Source of the DNA: Gemmatimonadota bacterium | GTDB lineage: Bacteria > Gemmatimonadota > Gemmatimonadetes > Palauibacterales > Palauibacteraceae | Direction of reading: 5' to 3' | DNA length: 9,277 nucleotides | Assembly (NCBI GenBank): GCA_023554435.1 | Contig: JAMJQV010000358.1 | Coordinates: forward strand, 1 to 9,277 | Shown here: positions 1-6,318 of the stretch, piece by piece | Layout: each line of letters opens with the position of its first letter | Numbering within the stretch: position 1 is the stretch's first letter | The notes under the pieces: model-generated | What the model saw: only the letters and a program-made list of their open reading frames with translations | Databases searched by the model: none | What the model was told of the DNA's origin: nothing | Translations under genes and position numbers: made by a program

Positions 1-479
1 GTCCTCAGCCCCGCCATCAGCATGTCGTCGACCATTCCCTCGGTCCGGGGGCCGCCGAGTCGACTGCCCAGAGCAGCGCCGCGCATCAGCATCCGGCGCA
101 CCAGGACCGGCCAGTCCTCCGAGGTGTGCATCCTCGGGCTCGAGAGTCCGTGGCACTGGAGGCAGTACGCCTGCTGCAGTCCCACGGCCCGGGAGCCCTG
201 CTCGGGAAGGTCTTCCAGGCGGTAGCTCGCGGGCGGAAGGCCGGTGCCTACCGACGCGATCAGCCTCCAACGCTGGGCCCGGCTGAGCTCCGCCGTCTGC
301 GGCCCGCCAAGATCGGCCAGCACGCTGTCGACGAGCGCGAGTTGCGCCTCGTCATCCGGCGCCTCGGCAGTGGGCGAACATGCCCCCGCTCCGAGAGCGA
401 TGGCAGTGACGGCGAAGAGCGCGTGCAGGGACAGCGCCCGACGGCGACGGTGATGGAATACAGGCCTCTTGTGGAGCAT
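1..479 (-). CDS. c-type cytochrome, probable lipoprotein (C-terminus beyond left edge)
   Basis: Partial gene; 159 residues are visible before the left edge. The ATG at 479 is chosen because GGGGAG lies about 9 bases upstream; an in-frame ATG at 488 directly abuts that GGGGAG and is less likely. The N-terminus is basic (HKRP, RRRR) with a hydrophobic stretch at residues 15-33, then Cys34 in the context GAGAC-SP. This is an imperfect lipobox, so export followed by lipid anchoring outside the cytoplasmic membrane is likely. A single haem c site, CLQCH, is at 106-110, followed by a Met-rich stretch (Met117, Met130, Met132) that could supply the distal haem ligand. The role is electron transfer, partner unknown. 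The gene is divergent from the hox operon and shares its upstream region, so a link to hydrogenase or respiration is possible but unproven. No family name is offered beyond monohaem cytochrome c. Confidence 0.8.
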   Translation of the reverse strand, partial: MLHKRPVFHHRRRRALSLHALFAVTAIALGAGACSPTAEAPDDEAQLALVDSVLADLGGPQTAELSRAQRWRLIASVGTGLPPASYRLEDLPEQGSRAVGLQQAYCLQCHGLSSPRMHTSEDWPVLVRRMLMRGAALGSRLGGPRTEGMVDDMLMAGLR

Positions 480-852
480 CCCGAGCATCTCCCCGGACAG
501 GCATCCGAAGTGTGAATTCACTGAATCTCGAGCGGGAGAAACGATACCACGTTGTAACCCGAGCCGCTACCGTCTCGTGAGCCCCGACCCCCGGCCCGGC
601 GAGGATTCCAGGGGGCGTTAGCGAGCAACCGGAGACACTATGTCCCGAGTCCCGGAGGCACTCCCGGCCATAGGGAATACGGGCACGCTGAGGCCTTCGA
701 AAACGTGCATAGTTCCGCCCTCGATTCGGACCTCTGTACTACTACCGAGGACTTCCGGCCGTGGCCCCTCCCTTGCAATCTCTGCCCTCGAACCCGCGGG
801 GCGATCCGAGTTCCGCGGCATCACCATGCATCGACATCGGTCGAGGCGAGAC
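480..852. other. divergent intergenic region, cytochrome / hox operon
   Basis: This stretch of 373 bases separates the divergent cytochrome and hoxF genes. An open frame runs through it from an ATG at 640 into hoxF, but its translation (Pro, Arg and Ser rich) resembles no part of HoxF and no ribosome binding site precedes that ATG, so it is treated as non-coding. It holds a sigma-54 promoter candidate at 762-777 (listed separately). A GCACG/CGTGC inverted repeat (683-687 and 704-708) lies about 55-80 bases upstream of that promoter, where an activator could bind. A small dyad ATTCA-C-TGAAT (516-526) sits in the probable leader or promoter region of the cytochrome gene. No convincing sigma-70 promoter was found on either strand. 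Confidence 0.5.
762..777 (+). promoter_or_regulatory. sigma-54 (-24/-12) promoter candidate for the hox operon
   Basis: TGGCCCCTCCCTTGCA matches the sigma-54 consensus TGGCACG-N4-TTGCA in both invariant doublets (GG and GC) at the exact spacing, with a complete TTGCA -12 box. Only two of the less conserved -24 positions differ. It would start transcription near 788, giving a leader of about 65 bases before the hoxF ATG at 853. This also argues against the upstream in-frame ATG at 640. Sigma-54 with an NtrC-type activator (HoxA/HupR) drives hydrogenase operons in several proteobacteria. No such activator gene is in this window. Confidence 0.5.
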
Positions 853-2661
853 ATGAGCGAAGACCTGACGGCGCGAGTGAGCGCCATTTGCGGGGAATAT
901 GGCTCGGACGCCGGTCGCATGATGGACATTGCCTGGAGGCTGCAGCGCACCTTCGGCGAAGTGTCCAGCGAGGCCATGGACGTGATCGCGAGCGAGACGG
1001 GCGCTACGCGTGCTGACGTCGAGAGCTGTGTTTCCTTCTACTCCTTCTTTTCGACGCACAAGCATGGCCGGGTCGTGATCCGGCTCAGCAACGACGTGCC
1101 CGATCGCATGGCCGGTTACCACCGCGTGCTCGGAGCGTTCGAGGACGAGCTCGGAGTGAAGTGTGGTGAGACCACGGAGGACGGTGCGTTCACGCTTGAG
1201 TCCACGGCTTGCGTCGGTCTGTCGGACCAGGCGCCGGCTGCTCTGATCAACGACGTGCCGTTCACCGAGCTGTCCACCGACGATGCGCGAGAGATCGTCC
1301 GTGAACTGCGCAAACACATGGATCCCCGGAGGCTCGTTCACAAGCTCGGGGATGGGAACAACGCGCATCCGCTGATTCACTCGATGGTGCACAACAACCT
1401 TCGGGGTACGGGCCTGACGCTGTTTACATCGTACAATCGGGGCGAAGCGATCCAGAAGGCGCTGTCCATGTCGCCCGTGGAGGTGATCCGGGCCGTGAAG
1501 ACGGCACGGTTGCGCGGGCGTGGCGGAGCAGGGTTCCCCACCGGGATGAAGTGGGAGTTCACGCGGGGCGCCAGGGGCGAGCCGAAGTTCATCATCTGCA
1601 ACGCGGATGAGGGCGAGCCGGGAACGTTCAAGGACCGGGTCCTCCTCACCGAGCGCTCGGACCGCGTCTTCGCGGGGTTGACCATCGCCGGATACGCGAT
1701 CGGCGCTTCCGAAGGCATCGTATACCTGCGGGCGGAATATGCGTACCTGAGGTCCTTCCTGGAGGCCCAGCTCGAGAAGCGGCGCGCCGATGGACTGCTC
1801 GGCGAGAGCATCCTCGGCCACGAGGCCTTCGACTTCGATATCCGGATCCAGATGGGCGCCGGCGCCTACGTGTGCGGTGAGGAAACGGCTCTGATCAGCT
1901 CCTGCGAAGGCACGCGCGGCGACCCCAAGAACCGGCCGCCCTTCCCGGCGCAGGAGGGCTACCTCGGACTTCCTACCTCGGTGAACAACGTCGAGACGCT
2001 GTGCTGCGTAGCGAAGATCCTCGAGATGGGCCCGGCCACCTTCTGCGAGTACGGCACCCACCAGAGCTCGGGAACGAAGCTCCTGAGCATATCGGGTGAT
2101 GTGTGCCAGCCCGGCATCTACGAGGTGCCTTTCGGCACCACATTGCGCGAGGTGCTCGAGATGTCGGAGGCGGAGGATCCCGTGGCGGTTCAGGTGGGCG
2201 GACCCAGCGGTCAGCTGGTCGGTCCCGAGGACTTCGACCGCGAGATCTGCTTCGACGACCTGGCCACCGGCGGCTCGATGATCGTGTTCGGCCCCGATCG
2301 GGATCTCCTGAAGGTCGTCGAGGCCTTTATGGACTTCTTCGTCGAGGAGAGCTGCGGCTACTGTACGCCATGCCGCATCGGGAACGTGCTGCTGCGAGAC
2401 GCCGTCACGCGCGTGCGACAGCGCCAGATGGAGCCCGCCGACATCGACGAGATGGAACGGCTCGCCGGCACGGTTGCCAGGACCAGCCGGTGCGGCCTGG
2501 GACAGACTTCCCCGAATCCGATCCTGAGCACGCTGAAGAACTTCCGGCACCTGTACGACGAGCTCGTGGAGGAAGCGCCGGACGGTCAGCGTCGCTCGTT
2601 TGACCTGGACGCGGAGGTGACGGCTGCGGCCGCCATCGCCGGACGCCCGGACGGAGAGTGA
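853..2661 (+). CDS. hoxF: NAD-reducing hydrogenase diaphorase large subunit HoxF
   Basis: Binds FMN and NAD(H) and passes electrons to HoxU in the cytoplasmic NAD-linked [NiFe] hydrogenase. 602 residues, about the length of the Ralstonia-type protein. Residues 1-160 form a NuoE-like domain and about 165-602 a NuoF-like domain. The FMN/NAD fold shows GRGGAGFPTG (222-231), CNADEGEPGTFKDR (249-262) and GAGAYVCGEETA (335-346). The [4Fe-4S] ligands are Cys501, Cys504, Cys507 and Cys547. In the NuoE-like part only Cys120 of the four usual [2Fe-2S] ligands remains; the other positions align with Ser79, Asp84 and Ser124, so this cluster is probably absent, as in other HoxE-less four-subunit enzymes. 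The ATG at 853 is chosen because AGGCGAG lies just upstream, the length fits, and a promoter candidate lies between it and the earlier in-frame ATG at 640. An ATG at 826 lacks a ribosome binding site. First gene of the operon; hoxU follows after 3 bases. Confidence 0.95.
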   Translation: MSEDLTARVSAICGEYGSDAGRMMDIAWRLQRTFGEVSSEAMDVIASETGATRADVESCVSFYSFFSTHKHGRVVIRLSNDVPDRMAGYHRVLGAFEDELGVKCGETTEDGAFTLESTACVGLSDQAPAALINDVPFTELSTDDAREIVRELRKHMDPRRLVHKLGDGNNAHPLIHSMVHNNLRGTGLTLFTSYNRGEAIQKALSMSPVEVIRAVKTARLRGRGGAGFPTGMKWEFTRGARGEPKFIICNADEGEPGTFKDRVLLTERSDRVFAGLTIAGYAIGASEGIVYLRAEYAYLRSFLEAQLEKRRADGLLGESILGHEAFDFDIRIQMGAGAYVCGEETALISSCEGTRGDPKNRPPFPAQEGYLGLPTSVNNVETLCCVAKILEMGPATFCEYGTHQSSGTKLLSISGDVCQPGIYEVPFGTTLREVLEMSEAEDPVAVQVGGPSGQLVGPEDFDREICFDDLATGGSMIVFGPDRDLLKVVEAFMDFFVEESCGYCTPCRIGNVLLRDAVTRVRQRQMEPADIDEMERLAGTVARTSRCGLGQTSPNPILSTLKNFRHLYDELVEEAPDGQRRSFDLDAEVTAAAAIAGRPDGE

Positions 2662-2664
2662 ACG

Positions 2665-3405
2665 ATGAACGACGAGATCATCTTCTTCATAGATGGGGTA
2701 CAGGTCACCGGACGCCCGGGCCAGACCATCATAGAGGCCGCGGACGAGGCGGGAGTCTATATCCCGCGTCTGTGCCACTACCCCGGCATCGAAGCATGGG
2801 GCAGTTGCCGCGTGTGCACGGTCGCCGCCAACGGCCGCCCGTGTTCCGCGTGCACACAGCCCATCACGACAGGACTCGTGGTCGAGAACGACACGGAGAC
2901 CCTGCGGGAGTATCGGAAGTCGATCATCGAGATGCTGTTCGTGGAGGGCAACCATTTCTGCATGTTCTGCGAGAAGAGCGGGGACTGCGAGCTGCAGGCC
3001 CTCGCCTACCGCATGGGTATCACGGCCCCCCGGTATCCCTACCTGTGGCCGGAGCGGGAGGTGGACGCGTCTCATCCCGATGTGATCATCGACCGCAACC
3101 GCTGCATCCTGTGCGCCCGCTGCGTGCGCGTCTCGCGCGACGTGGACGGAAAGGCCGTGTTCCAGTTCGTGGAGCGCGGACCCGAGAAGAAGCTGACCGT
3201 GAACGCCGAGGCAAGGCTGAAGGACACGGACCTCGACGTGACCGATGAGGCGCTGGACGTATGCCCGGTGGGGGCCCTGCTCAAGAAGCGGGTCGGATAC
3301 GCGGTCCCCGTCGGCGAGCGAATGTACGACCAGGAGCCCATCGGATCGGACATCGAGAGCAACACGGACGCAGCGCCTGCCGCAGCCACGGAGGTGGAAG
3401 CGTGA
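2665..3405 (+). CDS. hoxU: NAD-reducing hydrogenase diaphorase small subunit HoxU
   Basis: Iron-sulfur subunit that wires HoxF to the hydrogenase module; homologous to the N-terminal part of complex I NuoG. 246 residues. The N-terminal ferredoxin-like [2Fe-2S] domain has Cys37, Cys48, Cys51 and probably Cys63 (Cys60 is also present). A NuoG-type His/Cys [4Fe-4S] site follows at His97, Cys99, Cys102 and Cys108 (NHFCMFCEKSGDCEL). Another [4Fe-4S] site uses Cys147, Cys150, Cys153 and Cys200 (RNRCILCARC ... DVCPVGAL). The last 25 or so residues are an acidic, Ala-rich tail of no known function. The ATG at 2665 has GGAGAG six bases upstream, inside the end of hoxF, so the two are likely translated together. 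The stop codon overlaps the hoxY start by four bases (GTGA). Confidence 0.95.
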   Translation: MNDEIIFFIDGVQVTGRPGQTIIEAADEAGVYIPRLCHYPGIEAWGSCRVCTVAANGRPCSACTQPITTGLVVENDTETLREYRKSIIEMLFVEGNHFCMFCEKSGDCELQALAYRMGITAPRYPYLWPEREVDASHPDVIIDRNRCILCARCVRVSRDVDGKAVFQFVERGPEKKLTVNAEARLKDTDLDVTDEALDVCPVGALLKKRVGYAVPVGERMYDQEPIGSDIESNTDAAPAAATEVEA

Positions 3406-3974
3406 GTGAGAACGGAAAGGGAACGGTGGCGGCGAAGCCGCGCGTGGCGACGACCTCGCTGGCGGGCTGCTTCGGATGCCACATGTCGATCCTGGACATA
3501 GACGAGCGAATCCTGGACCTGGTCGAGATCATCGACTTCGACAAGTCGCCCATCAACGACTTCAAGGTGTTCCAGGAGCAGTGTGTGGTCGGCCTGATCG
3601 AGGGCGGCTGCTGCAACGAGGAAAACGTGCACGTCCTGCGGGACTTCCGGAAGAAGTGCGATATCCTGGTCTCGGTCGGCGACTGCGCGACCATGGGAGG
3701 GATTCCGGCGCTCCGGAACACGATTCCCCTGGAGGAGTGCCTGCGGGAGGCCTACGTGGATGGCCCGACCGTCCACAATCCGTCGGGCGAGATTCCGGTG
3801 GACGAGGACATCCCGCTGCTGCTGAACAAGGTCTTTCCAGCGCATGAAGTGGTGAAGATCGATTACTACCTGCCGGGATGTCCGCCGTCAGCCGATGCTC
3901 TTTGGGCCGCTCTCAGCGCGCTTCTGAGCGATGAGCCGGTGGAACTGCCCTATTCACTGATCAAGTACGATTGA
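3402..3974 (+). CDS. hoxY: [NiFe] hydrogenase small subunit HoxY
   Basis: Small subunit of the hydrogenase module, carrying the proximal [4Fe-4S] cluster that takes electrons from the NiFe site in HoxH. 190 residues from a GTG start that overlaps the hoxU stop (GTGA). GGAGGT at 3390-3395 lies six bases before it. The open frame extends further upstream inside hoxU, but without a ribosome binding site there and with no HoxY-like sequence. Cluster ligands are Cys23 and Cys26 (GCFGCHMS), Cys95 (VGDCATMGG) and Cys160 (PGCPPSAD). There is no Tat signal and no C-terminal domain for extra clusters, as expected for a cytoplasmic group 3 enzyme. EGGCCNEEN (67-75) is another stretch conserved in this type of small subunit. 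Confidence 0.95.
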   Translation: MSENGKGTVAAKPRVATTSLAGCFGCHMSILDIDERILDLVEIIDFDKSPINDFKVFQEQCVVGLIEGGCCNEENVHVLRDFRKKCDILVSVGDCATMGGIPALRNTIPLEECLREAYVDGPTVHNPSGEIPVDEDIPLLLNKVFPAHEVVKIDYYLPGCPPSADALWAALSALLSDEPVELPYSLIKYD

Positions 3975-3987
3975 CCGGGAGGTCCAG

Positions 3988-5427
3988 GTGTCAACGACGA
4001 CGACCCGGAAAGTAGTCATAGAGCCGGTGACCCGCGTGGAGGGTCACGGCAAGGTCACCATCCTGCTCGACGAGGCCGGGCAGGTCGAGCGCGCCCGGCT
4101 CCACATCGTGGAGTTCCGCGGGTTCGAGCGCTTCATCCAGGGGCGCCCCTTCTGGGAGATGCCCGTCGCGGTCCAGCGGCTGTGCGGAATCTGCCCGGTG
4201 AGCCACCACCTGGCGGCGGCCAAGGCGATGGACCGGATCGTGGGCGGGGAGAACCTCACGCCCACGGCCGAGAAGATGCGCCGCCTGATGCACTACGGGC
4301 AGATGTTCCAGTCGCACTCGCTGCACTTCTTCCACCTCGCCTCCCCGGATCTGCTGTTCGGCTTCGGGGCCGACCCGGAGCTTCGCAACGTGATCGCCGT
4401 GGCGGGGAAGTTCCCCGAGCTCGGCAAGCAGGGGATCATGATGCGGAAGTACGGCCAGGAGATCATCCGGATGACCGCGGGCAAGAAGATCCACGGCACC
4501 GGTGCGATCCCTGGCGGCATCAACAAGAACCTGACGATCGCCGAGCGCGACGAACTCCTCGTGGAACTGGACCAGATGAAGATCTGGGCCCGCGCGGCCG
4601 TGAAGATCGCGCGCGACTACACGGTCGACAACCTCGAAATGGCCCTCGGCTTCGGCTCCTTCGAGTCGAGCCACATGAGCATCGTGCGAGCCGATGGCGC
4701 GATGGACCTGTACGACGGAGGGCTGCGTGCCATCACGGCGGACGGAAAGACGATTTTCGACCACGTCGACAACCAGAGGTATGCCGACTACATCGCCGAG
4801 GAAGTGAAGCCCTGGTCGTACATGAAGTTCCCGTTCATCAAATCGATCGGCCCTGAGAACGGCTGGTATCGGGTGGGCCCGCTTGCCCGGGTGAACGCAT
4901 GCGATTTCATCGATACGCCCGAGGCCGAGGCAGTACGCCAGGAATTCATGGCCGTCACGGACGGCAAGCCCAACAACGTGACGCTCGCCTATCACTGGAC
5001 CCGGATGATCGAGACCCTGCACGCCGTCGAGAAGATCGAGGAGCTGCTCCACGATCCGGATCTGCAGGGCGACGACCTGGTCGTGAAGGGAGAGCGGCGC
5101 AACGAGACCGTGGGAATCATCGAGGCCCCGCGCGGCACCCTGTTCCACCACTACGTAGTGGACGACAACGACCAGGTCGTAATGGCGAACCTGATCGTCT
5201 CGACCACGAGCAATAACGAACCCATGAACCGGGCCGTCGAAGGCGTCGCGAAGAAGTACCTCTCCGGTCGCGAGATCACCGAGGGTCTGCTAAACCACGT
5301 CGAGGTGGCGATCCGTGCGTACGATCCCTGCCTGAGTTGTGCTACGCACGCGTTGGGTCAGATGCCGCTGGTGGTGGATCTGGTGGACGCCTCCGGCGCT
5401 CTCCTGGACACCAGGAAGCGAGGCTGA
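3988..5427 (+). CDS. hoxH: [NiFe] hydrogenase large (catalytic) subunit HoxH
   Basis: Catalytic subunit that splits or forms H2 at the NiFe(CN)2CO site. 479 residues from a GTG start with GGGAGGT at 3977-3983. The N-terminal motif is RVEGHGK (16-22). Cys66 and Cys69 in RLCGICPVSHH, with Cys448 and Cys451 in DPCLSCATH, are the four nickel ligands. The long stretch from MRRLMHYGQM through HGTGAIPGG strongly resembles the NAD-reducing hydrogenase of Ralstonia. By family rule the precursor is cut after His454, releasing a 25-residue tail beginning ALGQMP. That step needs an endopeptidase, and hoxW follows one base after the stop. No hyp genes for NiFe cofactor assembly are in the window, so they must lie elsewhere if the enzyme is active. 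Confidence 0.96.
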   Translation: MSTTTTRKVVIEPVTRVEGHGKVTILLDEAGQVERARLHIVEFRGFERFIQGRPFWEMPVAVQRLCGICPVSHHLAAAKAMDRIVGGENLTPTAEKMRRLMHYGQMFQSHSLHFFHLASPDLLFGFGADPELRNVIAVAGKFPELGKQGIMMRKYGQEIIRMTAGKKIHGTGAIPGGINKNLTIAERDELLVELDQMKIWARAAVKIARDYTVDNLEMALGFGSFESSHMSIVRADGAMDLYDGGLRAITADGKTIFDHVDNQRYADYIAEEVKPWSYMKFPFIKSIGPENGWYRVGPLARVNACDFIDTPEAEAVRQEFMAVTDGKPNNVTLAYHWTRMIETLHAVEKIEELLHDPDLQGDDLVVKGERRNETVGIIEAPRGTLFHHYVVDDNDQVVMANLIVSTTSNNEPMNRAVEGVAKKYLSGREITEGLLNHVEVAIRAYDPCLSCATHALGQMPLVVDLVDASGALLDTRKRG

Positions 5428-5428
5428 A

Positions 5429-5938
5429 ATGGGTGTCCCGATACCGACGGCACCCCGTCTCCGGTCCGGACCGATGAGGGTGCTCGTACTGGGCTATGGC
5501 AACCCGGGTCGGCGAGATGATGGGCTGGGGCCCCGGCTCGCCGAGGAACTGAGCCACATGGGTCTGCCAGGAGTCGACGTCGATTCGGCGTACCAGTTGC
5601 AGGCAGAGGACGCGGCTGCCGTGGCCGATCACGACGTGGTCGTCTTCGTGGACGCGGACGTGTCGTGTCCCGACCCTTTCGAGATGCGACCCGTTCTGCC
5701 AGCTGGAGAACCACGGTTTTCCACGCACTCGCTGGCTCCAGAGACGGTCCTGTCCATGGCGTGGAAGTACCTGGAAGCGAAGCCTGAAGCCTATGTCCTG
5801 GCCATCCGCGGCGAGGACTTCGACGGCTTCGGCGAGGGATTGTCAGACCGGGCCCAGCGGAATCTTTCCGCCGCACTCGGTTTCATCGAAAAGTTTCTCG
5901 AGGAGCGAGCATCATCATGCGAGAAGGCAAGCACGTAG
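5429..5938 (+). CDS. hoxW: hydrogenase maturation endopeptidase HoxW
   Basis: HyaD/HybD/HoxW-family protease that trims the HoxH C-terminal tail once nickel is in place. 169 residues from the ATG at 5429, which has GAGG (5420-5423) five bases upstream. An internal ATG at 5474 would begin exactly at MRVLVLGYGN, the usual family N-terminus, and is a real alternative (154 residues). The family glycine-rich motif GYGNPGRRDDGLGP is at 22-35. Likely metal-sensing ligands are Asp30 or Asp31, Asp75 (VFVDADVS) and His100 (STHSLAPE), matching the Glu/Asp/His trio of HybD. The final 22 bases overlap the response regulator gene, which suggests coupled expression. Confidence 0.9.
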   Translation: MGVPIPTAPRLRSGPMRVLVLGYGNPGRRDDGLGPRLAEELSHMGLPGVDVDSAYQLQAEDAAAVADHDVVVFVDADVSCPDPFEMRPVLPAGEPRFSTHSLAPETVLSMAWKYLEAKPEAYVLAIRGEDFDGFGEGLSDRAQRNLSAALGFIEKFLEERASSCEKAST

Positions 5939-6291
5939 TCCTCTACGTCGAGGACGACGCCGATTACCAGGACATGGTACGCGAGATCCTGGAGGCGGCC
6001 GACTTCGAGATGGTGGCCGCATCCAGTGCTGAAGAAGGCATCCGCGCGTGGGACACCGAAAGGCCTGACCTCGTGATCGTGGACCTGATGATGGAGGAGG
6101 TGGACGCGGGCACGAGCCTGATCACCGACCTTCGCGCACGCGGCTGCGATGTGCCGATCTACATGCTGAGTTCGGTGGGGGACGACCTTGCCATGAGCAT
6201 GGATTACAGCGCCCTTGGGCTGGCCGGTGTGTTCCAGAAGCCGATCGATGGAAGGTCTCTGGTCACGATTCTGAAGGCGCGCCTGGACTGA
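5917..6291 (+). CDS. single-domain (CheY-like) response regulator
   Basis: 124 residues, all receiver domain with no output domain. The acidic pocket is Glu12, Asp13 and Asp14 (VEDD), the phospho-acceptor is Asp56 (VIVDLMMEE), the switch hydroxyl is Ser85 or Ser86 (MLSSVGDD), and the conserved Lys is 108 (FQKPID). It should therefore be phosphorylatable and act through protein contact or as a phosphorelay step, not by binding DNA. The ATG lies inside the end of hoxW (22-base overlap). AGGAG is about 12 bases upstream, rather far, so translation may rely on coupling to hoxW. It ends 5 bases from the convergent histidine kinase, its most likely partner. Its place in the hox operon suggests a role in hydrogenase control; this is inference. 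Confidence 0.9.
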   Translation: MREGKHVVLYVEDDADYQDMVREILEAADFEMVAASSAEEGIRAWDTERPDLVIVDLMMEEVDAGTSLITDLRARGCDVPIYMLSSVGDDLAMSMDYSALGLAGVFQKPIDGRSLVTILKARLD

Positions 6292-6318
6292 TCGCCTCAG
6301 ACACTGGGCAGGTCCAGG
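6282..6318. terminator. possible bidirectional terminator between convergent genes
   Basis: CCTGGAC (6282-6288) and GTCCAGG (6312-6318) form a perfect 7-bp inverted repeat whose 23-base loop contains the stop codons of both convergent genes. It has no T-run on either strand, so intrinsic termination is doubtful. Both arms lie inside coding sequence and could be chance. Confidence 0.25.

Noticed and set aside
552..574. TTGTAA ... TACCGT as a sigma-70 promoter for hox
   Set aside because: The spacing is only 11 bases, far too short.
640..852. N-terminal extension of HoxF from the ATG at 640
   Set aside because: The added 71 residues look non-coding, no ribosome binding site precedes 640, and a sigma-54 promoter candidate lies inside the stretch.
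742..3075. Long open frame (777 codons) on the minus strand opposite hoxF and hoxU
   Set aside because: High-GC shadow of true coding sequence: rich in Arg, His and Leu, no recognisable domain, while the plus strand encodes clear HoxF and HoxU.
3261..3401. Upstream extension of hoxY within hoxU
   Set aside because: It would overlap hoxU by over 140 bases and gives no HoxY-like sequence; the GTG at 3402 has a strong GGAGGT at the right distance.
3991..5151. Open frame of 386 codons on the minus strand opposite hoxH
   Set aside because: Shadow of hoxH with His/Leu/Arg-rich composition; hoxH on the plus strand has all catalytic motifs.
5339..5428. Upstream extension of hoxW within hoxH
   Set aside because: The Trp/Arg-rich translation is the out-of-frame reading of the conserved hoxH C-terminus; the ATG at 5429 has a ribosome binding site.
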